Below, piece after piece: positions 18,778 through 27,372 of a stretch of 64,000 bases of DNA. This DNA comes from Thaumasiovibrio subtropicus. GTDB lineage: Bacteria > Pseudomonadota > Gammaproteobacteria > Enterobacterales > Vibrionaceae. The notes beneath the pieces were generated by a model. The model did no database searches, was not told the origin of the DNA, and saw only the letters and a list, made by a program, of their open reading frames with translations. Every line of letters begins with the position of its first letter. The stretch's first letter is position 1. A program made the position numbers and the translations under genes. The DNA is taken from NCBI RefSeq assembly GCF_019703835.1, contig NZ_AP023055.1, positions 682,001 through 746,000 on the forward strand, in the 5' to 3' direction.

Positions 18778-19299
18778 TAGAAAGCGTTCGAACTCGTACG
18801 AGTATTACATCTTCACACGAAAAGTAACCGATTACACTTTTGACTTGGACTCGATACGCGAGTCCTCTTCGTCGTTAGCACCTTAAGGTGGTTAGCGCAT
18901 TGGCGGAGTTGAACGGCTTCAAATGCAACGATAAGTCGTCACTTCTGGCTTTGCGGATAAACGATTTTTAGAAAATCTCGTTTATGAGGAAAAGCAGTGC
19001 CATCATTAAGCGTAAAATACGGAACATAAGATCATTGTTGGTGATTTATGCGATTTTGTCTCAGTATTAGTGACCATATAACCTTTTGTTGTCTTGGAAT
19101 CTGTGTCGAATATTCCTTTCTTCTGTACCATTAATTGCGTGCTATCCCGCATTTTTCCTCGTGTCTGCCGTGTTTAATAGGTGTGGCTTTGTTAGGTTTT
19201 AACTATCCATATCGTGGCTGAATTAATCCGAATGGTGTAGTTTCGCCGGATTGATGATAGCGACAGAGAAAGCAGCCATAACATGGGAGTTAGATAAGG
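18778..19299. other. Intergenic region with several small palindromes
   Basis: 522 bp with no convincing coding frame. It holds a perfect palindrome ACTCGTACGAGT (~18792), a 7-bp hairpin GGACTCG-ATACG-type CGAGTCC (~18846-18864), CACCTTAAGGTG (~18881) and an imperfect ATAAACGA inverted repeat (~18957-18988). None has a T tail and none could be assigned to a known RNA. Confidence 0.35.
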
Positions 19300-19842
19300 G
19301 TGCGACAACTTAGTTTTGTTCTTGTGATTTGGCTGCTGAGCTGGCATTGCGCTGTTCAGGCATCAGATAAAGCAGGGATCTATCTATCGAGTAAATTCGA
19401 CTTGAATATTGCGAGCTTACAGCAGTTCGCACCCGAAGCAGATATTCAAGCGATCCACAGTGATGATGAGCTGTCTTACCTTATTGCTTGGCCGGATCTC
19501 TCTATTCGACTTGGGGCGCGAAAAGAATGGGTCGATAGAGACGTACAGATCGAAGGCATCTATAATTGGGTTGGGTTGTTCGATTTAGATGCGAGTGAAC
19601 TCGTGAGTTTTAGGCGACGTATACGCAACACGGAAGATGTTGTGGGATGTGTCATTGAACCGGCGTTTCTTGCCGACGCAAGGGCGCAGCAAGTATTGCT
19701 GGCCATCGCCCGTCATTATCACGGTTTCATTTTTACCCACCAGAGCTTTTATAACCATGATGGTATCAAACTCGTCGGCCAACGTGTCGACCCAGTGCAT
19801 CTGATCGGGGAAGGTGAGTCAGTTGAATTAGTCAGCGAATAG
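19300..19842 (+). CDS. Secreted protein of unknown function
   Basis: 180 residues from GTG 19300 with GGGAG ten nt upstream. The first ~21 residues (RQLSFVLVIWLLSWHCAVQA, then SDKAG) form a signal peptide with an AxA-like cleavage site, so the protein is periplasmic or secreted. The mature part is acidic and mixed alpha/beta by composition, with a single cysteine in DVVGCVIEPAF. No family motif was recognised. It is followed immediately by a dispersed repeat whose hairpin probably ends its transcript. Confidence 0.7.
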   Translation: MRQLSFVLVIWLLSWHCAVQASDKAGIYLSSKFDLNIASLQQFAPEADIQAIHSDDELSYLIAWPDLSIRLGARKEWVDRDVQIEGIYNWVGLFDLDASELVSFRRRIRNTEDVVGCVIEPAFLADARAQQVLLAIARHYHGFIFTHQSFYNHDGIKLVGQRVDPVHLIGEGESVELVSE

Positions 19843-19850
19843 TGCGTTAA

Positions 19851-19990
19851 CCCTTTTACCGGGCGAGTTATCTAAGCTCGCCATTTTTGCTACTGCTTTC
19901 TGATGTAGCTCACTCGATATTCACCGCAATGCCTTGCTGACCAGCTGAAGTTTTCGCGGAACTAGCATCTTGAAGTGGCTTGAGTATACT
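19851..19990 (+). repeat. Dispersed intergenic repeat, copy 2 (with terminator hairpin)
   Basis: Begins with GGGCGAG ... CTCGCC followed by ATTTTTG (19861-19887), a terminator-like hairpin for the upstream gene, then GCTACTGCTTT, AATGCCTTGCTGACC and the conserved end CATCTTGAAGTGGCTTGAGT. Confidence 0.8.
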
Positions 19991-20035
19991 GTTGGAGGAT
20001 ATTTTCAATTTTAAAATAATGTTTTAGAGGGAAGA

Positions 20036-21175
20036 ATGGTATCGAGTGCCTTTTCAAAGTTAAATATACGACGGATTGTCTCGCATGTGCATCGACATGG
20101 AGCTTCAGCACGAGCGGCATTGATTGAGGAACTCGGCGTGACACCTGCGACCATCACGCGCTTGACGAATGAACTATTAGATTTAGGCATACTTGAAGAG
20201 ATCCCAGACCCGGCAAAGAAAGGAAAAAAAGGCTTTCCATCCAAATTATTAAAGATAAAACCCCATAGTATTTTAACGGTGGGTATCTATTTTGACCCTG
20301 ATGTTCTCCGTACTTGCTTAGCGGACTTAGAAGGTAACATACTTGCTGAGCAGCGTTTTCCCATTGAGAATAGGGCCTTTAATGTCATTATGGAAAAGGC
20401 CAGCCGCAGTGTTGATGTGTTGATTGAACAGTCGGGATGTAATCCAGATAGGATTATAGGCGGCGGAATCACTTACCCTGGCCAGTACATTGATACTAAG
20501 CAGGGAACAGCAAAAATTCGCCAGTTCTCCGATTGGCCTACTGCTGAGTTAAAAGGCAGTTTCTCCGACTATTTTGACTTTCCCATGTACCATATCAATG
20601 ACGCAAAAGCCGCCTGTTTGGCGGAGTTATATTATGGTTCCTGTAAGTCCTACCAAAACTATTGTTACGTCTGGTTATCTTACGGTATCGGTGGTGCAGC
20701 GGTGATAAATCAAAGCTTGTATACCGGGCATAGCCATGTTGCTGCGGAGTTTGGGGGGCTGTTTCCCAAGTCTCAGCCTCGGCCATCAGGGCAAGATCTT
20801 CTCGATACTTTGAAGGACAACGGCGTTCATGTTGAGCGTTTGGATGAAATTGAAGATACCCACTTAACGCTTCCTTGCGTTCAAGATTGGTTATCACGCT
20901 CGCACGTTCAATTGGAGTGGCTTTGTTTGGTCATTGCGCGCACTTTTGCGCCGCAGGCAATTGTCGTCGGGGGCACATTGGCACCGCAGTTACTGAAGGA
21001 TATTTATCGAAATCTTGCCGCAAAACGTGAGTTTGGCGAAGACTTCGTCATTGATCCACCTGATATCATTCAGGCCGCAACGGATGATAACCCCCATCTA
21101 GGGGCGGCAGTGTTGCCTATCGACGCGTTGATTAATCCTGCACGCTATTCTGGAAGAGTGTTTAAAAATAGCTGA
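20036..21175 (+). CDS. ROK family transcriptional repressor (NagC/Mlc type)
   Basis: 379 residues. N-terminal winged HTH (ASARAALIEELGVTPATITR, recognition helix TPATITRLTNELLD) followed by a ROK sugar-binding domain (GGGITYPGQYID, NDAKAACLAELYYGS, GIGGAAVIN, HVAAEFGGLFP). The CxCGxxGC zinc motif of sugar kinases and of NagC/Mlc is not present, so sensing may differ. AGAGGGAAGA precedes ATG 20036. It reads toward the antiporter/gal genes and is the likely local regulator, sensing a sugar or sugar phosphate (inference). Confidence 0.87.
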   Translation: MVSSAFSKLNIRRIVSHVHRHGASARAALIEELGVTPATITRLTNELLDLGILEEIPDPAKKGKKGFPSKLLKIKPHSILTVGIYFDPDVLRTCLADLEGNILAEQRFPIENRAFNVIMEKASRSVDVLIEQSGCNPDRIIGGGITYPGQYIDTKQGTAKIRQFSDWPTAELKGSFSDYFDFPMYHINDAKAACLAELYYGSCKSYQNYCYVWLSYGIGGAAVINQSLYTGHSHVAAEFGGLFPKSQPRPSGQDLLDTLKDNGVHVERLDEIEDTHLTLPCVQDWLSRSHVQLEWLCLVIARTFAPQAIVVGGTLAPQLLKDIYRNLAAKREFGEDFVIDPPDIIQAATDDNPHLGAAVLPIDALINPARYSGRVFKNS

Positions 21176-21435
21176 CACCCATCAGTCCTCTCATTGCTCA
21201 ACCTCACTGTTTCTCAATGGTCATGTGAAAGGGCCTTTCGCTCTTTTGCTGACCTGTTCGTCTCTCGCTACCCACTCGTCTAGGCGCTGACTCTACGCGT
21301 GTTGCTCGGCTTGTCAGCTACACACGCCATTTTTGCCTAACAAAATAGCTTTGATTGTCTGTAAATATCCCGAAAATCCTCTATAAGAATCTGTAAATGC
21401 CTTTTATGCATGATGCTCATCACATGTCTCGATCA

Positions 21436-21465
21436 AATATATTACATTACACAATGTAATATATT
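21436..21465. promoter_or_regulatory. Perfect 13-bp inverted repeat, candidate operator
   Basis: AATATATTACATT and its exact reverse complement flank the four bases ACAC. The even, AT-rich dyad is typical of a dimeric repressor site. It lies between the ROK repressor and the antiporter gene. Its owner is unknown; the ROK protein is the nearest candidate. Confidence 0.55.
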
Positions 21466-21620
21466 AATCTTGTGTCAATCGGAATGACTGATCTGATGGC
21501 GGCGAGGAGATTAAGCGGATTGAGTTGAATCACATGCGTTCTAGGTAGCGTTGCGGCAGTGACTGCCTGCATAAATGTAAGTAAAAATAATAAACCAGAG
21601 CATAATGTTGGCTGGCTTAA

Positions 21621-21660
21621 CCTCACTGAACAAGCACCTTTAGGTGGCTTGAGTATTTAT
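21621..21660 (+). repeat. Dispersed repeat fragment (3' end)
   Basis: CCTCACTGAACAAGCACC followed by TTTAGGTGGCTTGAGTATT matches the terminal 40 bp of the dispersed repeat (TCGCTGAACAAGCATCTTGA, then GGTGGCTTGAGTAT). Confidence 0.65.
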
Positions 21661-22026
21661 TAATAAACTTTTACTATAAAAAGATTGGGTTGTCGCTATT
21701 TCAATCCTGTGTGCTTTTTAGGTAGTAATGTTATCGAGGGGGACAGTACTCTGATATTTAAATAGATCAAAGGATAAGTCCTGACACAGTAAGGAAATAA
21801 TGTGTCAGATGGTTAAGTAATATCAATATAATCGTATAAGCGTACATGTTCGCTTCATCAAGTTAAGTTTATTACTATACTTAACGAGCTTCGGCTGCGT
21901 GCTGGAAAATATAGCCATGTTAAACTTAAATTTATGCTAATTGATGTTGATGTAATGCCTAGTTTATCATTCTGGCTATGAATAATTTTTAGCATCGCTC
22001 TGGAGTCAATGTTCTAGAGGCAGGTT

Positions 22027-23439
22027 ATGATTAGAAGTATTATAGATTTTTTCAAGATAGGACCTATATCTAAAAATCGTGTTACAGACGATAAGGTGAT
22101 AGAAAAGGAACATACTCGTCATATGTGGATGGCCATATTTGGAACCACAATAGGTTACGGCATATTTTATGTCGCTAGGTTAAGTATGTCCGTTGTTAAG
22201 AAGCCAATGTTAGACGAAAATTTCTTAACAACCCAAGAAATGGGGATGATTGGTTCTGCACTGTTTTTAGCTTATGCATTCGGTAAGTTTACCAATGGCT
22301 TTCTGGCTGACCGCGCCAATATTAAACGATTTATGTCGTTTGGCCTTCTGGTGTCGGCGTTGATTAACCTTGCGCTTGGGTTTACGTTCAGTTTTTGGTT
22401 GTTCGTTGTATTGTGGGGTGCAAATGGGTGGTTTCAGTCGATGGGGGCTGCGCCGGCAATTTCCTCACTAACAAACTGGGTACCCAAAAAGCGCATGGGA
22501 ACAGTGTATGGCTGGTTTAGCATTAGTCACAATATTGGTGAAGGGTTGAGTTTCGTCTGTACGGCGCTGCTGGTTGGTGCTTTTGGTTGGCGCTGGGGAT
22601 TCATTGGCGCGGGTATTGCTGCTGTTGTTGGCTCCTTGTTTCTTTACTTTATGTTGTCAGATAAGCCAGAAACCTATGGTTTACCTCCCGTAGATGAGAC
22701 CGTTGATAAACATGGTAAAGAGCGCGACGAGGCGTGCCCTTATGCAAGCCAGAGTATCAGTGAGCAACAAAAAACAATTTTGAAAAATCCGCTAGTTTGG
22801 CTGGTGGGCATCAGTAGTGCAATGATGTATGTAAGCCGATACGCGATAAATAACTGGGCAATCCTTTTTTTGCAGGAACACAAAGGCTACGAGTTGTTAG
22901 ATGCCAGTGGCGTGATGTCAATCTATGCCGTTATCGGGATATTCGGTTCAATCGCCTCTGGATGGATCTCCGATACGCTCTTCAACTCACGACGAGGCCC
23001 AGTAACACTGTTCTTCGGATTGCTGCAAGTGGGTGGTATGTGCTTGATCTTCTTTACCCCCGAGCATTTTTACTGGGCTGATAAGCTGGGTATGGCACTA
23101 TTTGGGTTTGCAACGGGCGGATTATTAGTGTTACTCGGTGGCTTAATTGCTGTTGATATTGCCGGTAAGAAAGCGGCTGGTGCGGCAATGGGAATGATAG
23201 GTATCTTTAGTTATATTGGTGCTGCTTGCCAAGAGTGGCTGAGCGGTATGCTGATTACTTCTTCCGTATTGTTGGTCGATGGTGTTGAGCAAAAGGTGTA
23301 TGACTTCAACGCGGCGATTACATTTTGGGTAGGTGCTTCGGTTGTTTCGATGGTGCTTGCGATGCTTTATTTCTTCTTACAAAGCCGAAAAAATCAGGCG
23401 GTAGTTAAGGCTTCTGCGGTTAAAAACGGAACAGCATAG
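22027..23439 (+). CDS. OPA-family MFS antiporter (UhpT/UhpC/GlpT type)
   Basis: 470 residues with 12 predicted helices and an N-terminal cytoplasmic stretch. Hallmarks of the organophosphate:phosphate antiporter family: YGIFYVARLSMSVVKKPML, the RANIKRFM loop after helix 2, GWFQSMGAAPAISSLTNWVP, GWFSISHNIGEGLS, WRWGFIGAG and DKPETYGLPPVDE. Members exchange sugar phosphates or glycerol-3-phosphate for Pi at the inner membrane; UhpC-type members act as sensors. AGAGGCAGG precedes the ATG. galE, galT and a cupin gene follow, suggesting a galactose-phosphate substrate (inference). Confidence 0.88.
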   Translation: MIRSIIDFFKIGPISKNRVTDDKVIEKEHTRHMWMAIFGTTIGYGIFYVARLSMSVVKKPMLDENFLTTQEMGMIGSALFLAYAFGKFTNGFLADRANIKRFMSFGLLVSALINLALGFTFSFWLFVVLWGANGWFQSMGAAPAISSLTNWVPKKRMGTVYGWFSISHNIGEGLSFVCTALLVGAFGWRWGFIGAGIAAVVGSLFLYFMLSDKPETYGLPPVDETVDKHGKERDEACPYASQSISEQQKTILKNPLVWLVGISSAMMYVSRYAINNWAILFLQEHKGYELLDASGVMSIYAVIGIFGSIASGWISDTLFNSRRGPVTLFFGLLQVGGMCLIFFTPEHFYWADKLGMALFGFATGGLLVLLGGLIAVDIAGKKAAGAAMGMIGIFSYIGAACQEWLSGMLITSSVLLVDGVEQKVYDFNAAITFWVGASVVSMVLAMLYFFLQSRKNQAVVKASAVKNGTA

Positions 23440-23460
23440 ATAGGTAGTGTTGATTCGCAA

Positions 23461-23525
23461 GCTTCTTGAAGTCGCTTGAATATATCGTGTAAACGCCACC
23501 GCTTTATGCGGTGGTGATTTCCCTT
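23461..23525 (+). terminator. Hairpin between antiporter and galE, after repeat fragment
   Basis: CCACCGC (23496-23502) and GCGGTGG (23508-23514) pair around TTTAT, followed by a weak T stretch. It is preceded by CTTCTTGAAGTCGCTTGAAT, a remnant of the dispersed repeat end. Could attenuate readthrough from the antiporter gene into galE. Confidence 0.5.
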
Positions 23526-23600
23526 CTTAGATTGAGATATTATCTTTTCACCTTGAATGTCAAATAGAATTATTCAGGGTGGTGAATGTAGGAATTTAAA

Positions 23601-24611
23601 ATGAAAGTTCTTGTAACTGGTGGGTTGGGTTATATTGGTAGCCATACCTGTGTTCAATTGATATGTGAAGGTATTACCCCAATTATCTTGGATAACTTAT
23701 CAAACTGTAAAATAGGTGTGCTTGATCGGATTGAAAGCCTTTCTGGTGAAAGGCCTGAGTTTTATCTTGGGGATATAAGGGATGCAAAACAACTTGATGA
23801 AATATTCTCGGCACATAACATCAGTGCGGTGATTCATTTTGCTGGATTAAAGTCTGTTGCAGAATCCAGCATTGATCCAGTGGCATATTATGAAAATAAC
23901 GTTGCGGGTTCGATAACCTTACTTCATGCCATGGATAAAGCGGGCATACATAATTTAGTCTTCAGTTCCTCAGCAACCGTTTATGGGGACCCTTATGAAT
24001 TACCCATCACTGAAAGTGCGTCAGTTGGAAATACAACGAACCCTTATGGCCGCAGTAAGTTTATGGTGGAGTGCCTGTTATCGGATTATGCGAGTGCAAA
24101 GCCGAAGACAAGTATTACTTTGCTGCGATACTTCAATCCCGTTGGTGCGCATCCGTCGGGTTTATTGGGTGAAGATCCCAACGGCTTGCCGAATAACCTG
24201 ATGCCTTTCATTGCTCAAGTAGCTGTCGGACGTAGGGAAAAACTATCGATTTATGGCGACGACTATTCGACAACGGATGGGACAGGTGTTCGGGATTATA
24301 TCCATGTGATGGATTTGGCCGCAGGGCATCTTGCAGCATTAAAGCAGGCAAGCGGTAATAGGGGGCTTCATACCTATAACCTAGGTACAGGGAAAGGGAC
24401 CAGTGTTTTGGAGCTAGTCAAAGCCTTCGGGAAAGCGTGCGGTCAATCCATTCCGTTCGAAATATGTGATCGCCGCAAGGGGGATATTGCCGCATGTTGG
24501 GCATCGACGACAAAAGCAGAAAAAGCGCTGAGCTGGAAAGCGAAACGCAGCATTGAAGACATGTGTGTGGACGCCTGGAACTGGCAGTTCAAAAACCCAA
24601 AAGGGTATTGA
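23601..24611 (+). CDS. galE: UDP-glucose 4-epimerase
   Basis: 336 residues, usual GalE length. NAD-binding VTGGLGYIGSHTCVQL at the N-terminus, catalytic Ser in VFSSSATVYG and the YxxxK pair in NPYGRSKFMVE, then RYFNPVGAHPSG, GTGVRDYIHVMDLA and the C-terminal YNLGTGKGTSVLEL. It interconverts UDP-glucose and UDP-galactose in the Leloir pathway and for glycan precursors. AGGAATT lies upstream of the ATG. galT follows after 30 nt, so the two are one operon. Confidence 0.96.
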   Translation: MKVLVTGGLGYIGSHTCVQLICEGITPIILDNLSNCKIGVLDRIESLSGERPEFYLGDIRDAKQLDEIFSAHNISAVIHFAGLKSVAESSIDPVAYYENNVAGSITLLHAMDKAGIHNLVFSSSATVYGDPYELPITESASVGNTTNPYGRSKFMVECLLSDYASAKPKTSITLLRYFNPVGAHPSGLLGEDPNGLPNNLMPFIAQVAVGRREKLSIYGDDYSTTDGTGVRDYIHVMDLAAGHLAALKQASGNRGLHTYNLGTGKGTSVLELVKAFGKACGQSIPFEICDRRKGDIAACWASTTKAEKALSWKAKRSIEDMCVDAWNWQFKNPKGY

Positions 24612-24641
24612 TTTTTAAACCATTAATGCATAAGGAATCGC

Positions 24642-25700
24642 ATGTCTATTTTAAACTTCTCTGCAATCGATAATCCCCATCGTCGCTACAATCCGCTTAT
24701 TGACCAATGGGTTTTAGTCTCTCCTCACCGTGCTAAGCGTCCTTGGAGTGGTCAAACGGATGAAATCCAACCCGTGGCATTACCACCCTATGACCCCGAG
24801 TGCTATCTGTGTGCCGGCAATGAAAGAGTGTCAGGAAATCGCAATCCACTGTATGAAGGTACCTATGTTTTTGATAACGATTTCTCAGCGTTAAAGCCAG
24901 ACGTAGAAGATATGCCGTATCCGCCGAGTGAACTCATGCAGGTGCAATCGGTTCAAGGAGTGAGTCGGGTGATTTGCTACTCAGCCGATCACAGTAAGAC
25001 GTTACCCGAACTGAGCTTAAATCAACTCAAAGGTATTGTGGATACGTGGAATCGAGAGATAGAAACGTTAGGGAAAACTTACTTATGGGTTCAAGTATTT
25101 GAGAATAAGGGAGAGAGTATGGGCTGCTCCCAGCCGCACCCACATGGTCAAATATGGGCAACGAGTTTTCTGCCTAACGAGTTAACCCGCAAGGATCAAA
25201 ATTTAAGCGCCTACTACGAGAAGCACGGCACAAACCTGTTGTTAGATTATGTTGAATTAGAGCTTAAAAGCAGCGAGCGTATTGTTGTCGAAACGGAATA
25301 CTGGTTAGCCATTGTGCCTTTTTGGGCGGTGTGGCCATTCGAGGTGATGCTGTTACCAAAAACACATGTTCGCAGAATGAATGAGCTTACTGAGGCGCAA
25401 CGTGATGACTTGACGATAGCGTTGAAAAAACTGACGTCACGCTACGACAACTTGTTTGAATGCTCATTTCCTTATTCGATGGGCTGGCATTATGCACCGT
25501 TTTTCTCCCCAGAGAGGAACATCGATCACTGGCAGTTACATGCCGTGTTTTACCCGCCATTGTTACGTAGTGCCACCATTCGAAAATTCATGGTGGGTTA
25601 TGAAATGCTGGCAGAATCCCAACGTGATCTTACTGCTGAACAGGCGGCGCAGAGGCTCAGAGAGGTGAGTGATCTGCATTATAAGCAAGTGCGTTCTTGA
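24642..25700 (+). CDS. galT: Galactose-1-phosphate uridylyltransferase
   Basis: 352 residues. Zinc-site cysteines in CYLCAGN, RGP-like nucleotide contact region, and the catalytic motif GCSQPHPHGQIWA with the HPH nucleophilic histidine. It exchanges UMP between UDP-glucose and galactose-1-phosphate, giving UDP-galactose and glucose-1-phosphate. AAGGAATC precedes the ATG. No galK or galM is adjacent; the next gene is a cupin. Confidence 0.95.
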   Translation: MSILNFSAIDNPHRRYNPLIDQWVLVSPHRAKRPWSGQTDEIQPVALPPYDPECYLCAGNERVSGNRNPLYEGTYVFDNDFSALKPDVEDMPYPPSELMQVQSVQGVSRVICYSADHSKTLPELSLNQLKGIVDTWNREIETLGKTYLWVQVFENKGESMGCSQPHPHGQIWATSFLPNELTRKDQNLSAYYEKHGTNLLLDYVELELKSSERIVVETEYWLAIVPFWAVWPFEVMLLPKTHVRRMNELTEAQRDDLTIALKKLTSRYDNLFECSFPYSMGWHYAPFFSPERNIDHWQLHAVFYPPLLRSATIRKFMVGYEMLAESQRDLTAEQAAQRLREVSDLHYKQVRS

Positions 25701-25726
25701 GGTAAGCCTGAGGATATGAGTCGTTT

Positions 25727-26170
25727 ATGAGTACTATATTGCCGCAAGCCGCGAAAGAAAAGTATGGTATCGAAAGCCATTTTGAACAGATGGAGAACGG
25801 AGAGAAGCGTTTCCGGTTAGTGGCTGATAACAGGTCAGCGTATGTGATGACATGTTCATCCGACAAGGGGGCTTGGCAAAACAGTCATTTCCATCACACC
25901 CTGCGTGAAATCTATATTGTGCAAACAGGCTGGATTGCCGTAGCGATAAGAGAACAACATCGTATGACGATGCGTACCTATGGAGAAGGAGAGGTAATTA
26001 CGATAGAGCCAGGTGTCATCCACAACGTGTATTTATCTGCAAACGTGTTGATTCATACCATTAAGTATGGACAGGGAAGCATGAAAGATTGGGTAGCAGA
26101 TGCAAAACTGGACAGCTTGAGCAAAGGTTTGGATGAACTGGATATCCACTCACTGACATTTATTCCCTAA
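25727..26170 (+). CDS. Cupin domain protein in the gal operon
   Basis: 147 residues. A single cupin barrel: HFHHTLREIYIVQTG holds the first metal-binding histidines and glutamate, and GEVITIEPGVIHNVYLSAN the second motif with its histidine. Starts 26 nt after galT, so it belongs to the same operon. Small cupins of this type include sugar isomerases and epimerases; a role in handling a galactose-related sugar or its phosphate is plausible but unproven. No signal peptide. A terminator inside the following repeat ends the operon. Confidence 0.75.
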   Translation: MSTILPQAAKEKYGIESHFEQMENGEKRFRLVADNRSAYVMTCSSDKGAWQNSHFHHTLREIYIVQTGWIAVAIREQHRMTMRTYGEGEVITIEPGVIHNVYLSANVLIHTIKYGQGSMKDWVADAKLDSLSKGLDELDIHSLTFIP

Positions 26171-26232
26171 CCGTCACAACGAAGGTCGAGGATAAACAAT
26201 CAGGTGGGGGCTGCGTTGTCGTCAGACAGGGC

Positions 26233-26359
26233 GCTTCCCTTTAGGCGAGTCGTCGAGGCTCGCCTTTTTGATTGAGTCCCCTTGATTTCTAAGCAGTGCT
26301 TTGCTGACAAGTCTATAAATTCTCGCTGAACCCGGATTTTGAAGTGGTTTGAGTATATT
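26233..26359 (+). repeat. Dispersed intergenic repeat, copy 3 (with terminator hairpin)
   Basis: AGGCGAG ... CTCGCCT followed by TTTTG (26243-26269) is a good terminator for the gal operon. The tail has TAAGCAGTGCTTTGCTGACA, TTCTCGCTGAAC and TTTTGAAGTGGTTTGAGTAT, matching other copies. Its end abuts the Fur box. Confidence 0.82.
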
Positions 26360-26373
26360 GATAATAATTATCA
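26359..26373. promoter_or_regulatory. Fur box upstream of AraC regulator
   Basis: TGATAATAATTATCA is a perfect 7-1-7 Fur dyad, located 58 nt before the AraC start. Iron-replete Fur binding here would repress the regulator and through it the iron uptake genes. Confidence 0.88.
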
Positions 26374-26431
26374 TTTATTGCATGATCCTAATTAGGAGTA
26401 GGACGCTGACTATGATGAGTAGGACAACGCA

Positions 26432-27295
26432 ATGGGAAGTATCGTCGAGACCGTGAAATCTGTCGCGAATTTGTCGGGTAGCACTGAATGTATTGACCTT
26501 GATGGGGCGGGTACCGCGTATGTCATCAATTGTATTGCCAATGGCAGTGTCACTTTTAATGATGCGGTTGATACGGGTTTATATATCAGCTTTATTGGCG
26601 ATAATGGCGCTTACAGTTCTGCTTATCCTAGCGCATCACCCCAACAGTTTGCTTTCCGTTGCATTGCTTCTATCGTTCAGGCGCCGTTACCGCATAATCC
26701 AATTGCCATCGATAGTGGGGGGCGAATGCAGGGGATTCGCTTTCATTTTCCATTACATAATGCATTGTCACTGAGACTTTCCCCTGAGAGTGACCAACTG
26801 TTTAAACCTTTTGACCTGTATGAATCTGGGTGGCAACAGCCCCTTCAGGGGCAGTTACGAGCAGTGGCCGAGTCAATTTGGGAGTGTAACTTTGTCGGAG
26901 ATGTTCGGCTGTTATGGATGCAGGGGAAAGTAAGAGAGTTATTGGCGTTACTTTTAGCTCAAAAGCAGCCTAAGACTTTGGTTGAACGCGCTTGCGCATT
27001 GGTTGAAGCGTCGCCAAATGACAACTGGAATATTGCCTCTCTTTCAAAGGCGTTAGCCACCAATGAGTGCTATTTGAAGCGCGCATTTAGGGAAACGCTG
27101 AATATGGGGGTTTCAAGCTGGATCCAATCACATCGAGTGAGCTTGGCAAAAAAGAAGTTGGCCTATTCTCACGCTTCTATTACTGAAGTGGCCTTAGAGC
27201 TCGGATATCAAAACAGTAGCTATTTCGCCAAAGTGTTTAAACAGCATATAGGACAAACCCCTAAGCAATATCGGCGCGCGCTAATTTCCCGATAG
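26432..27295 (+). CDS. AraC family regulator of siderophore uptake (YbtA-like)
   Basis: 287 residues. The C-terminal ~100 residues are the AraC DNA-binding domain: NIASLSKALATNECYLKRAF (first HTH) and ITEVALELGYQNSSYFAKVF then GQTPKQYRR (second HTH). The N-terminal ~180 residues lack a cupin histidine cluster, as in YbtA/PchR, which sense ferric siderophore. It lies directly downstream of a Fur box and upstream of YbtP/Q- and FyuA-like genes, so it likely activates them when iron is short. No strong ribosome site is seen before ATG 26432. Confidence 0.86.
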   Translation: MGSIVETVKSVANLSGSTECIDLDGAGTAYVINCIANGSVTFNDAVDTGLYISFIGDNGAYSSAYPSASPQQFAFRCIASIVQAPLPHNPIAIDSGGRMQGIRFHFPLHNALSLRLSPESDQLFKPFDLYESGWQQPLQGQLRAVAESIWECNFVGDVRLLWMQGKVRELLALLLAQKQPKTLVERACALVEASPNDNWNIASLSKALATNECYLKRAFRETLNMGVSSWIQSHRVSLAKKKLAYSHASITEVALELGYQNSSYFAKVFKQHIGQTPKQYRRALISR

Positions 27296-27335
27296 TGTCA
27301 TTTTGTTTCCCGATTTTGCTAGCCACTCTTAGATG

Positions 27336-27356
27336 AAAAGATGAGAATGATTCCTA
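27336..27356. promoter_or_regulatory. Possible second Fur or AraC site before ABC genes
   Basis: GATGAGAATGATTCCTATC has a perfect left Fur half (TGAGAAT) and a partial right half, ~20 nt before the first ABC gene start. It could be a weak Fur box or the AraC regulator's operator. Confidence 0.45.
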
Positions 27357-27372
27357 TCTACAGGAGTCTGTT

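Larger units (their letters stand above)
21176..22026. other. Long AT-rich regulatory region upstream of the antiporter/gal genes
   Basis: 851 bp. It contains a perfect 13-bp inverted repeat (21436-21465), a fragment of the dispersed repeat (21621-21660), a second inverted repeat GTTAAGT (21862-21868) / ACTTAAC (21879-21885), and T/A-rich runs near the antiporter start. No protein-coding frame is convincing. The size suggests a complex promoter or an unrecognised RNA. Confidence 0.45.

Noticed and set aside
18778..18910. Integron attC-like palindromes
   Set aside because: The dyads lack the paired GTTRRRY core sites and no integron cassettes or integrase are near.
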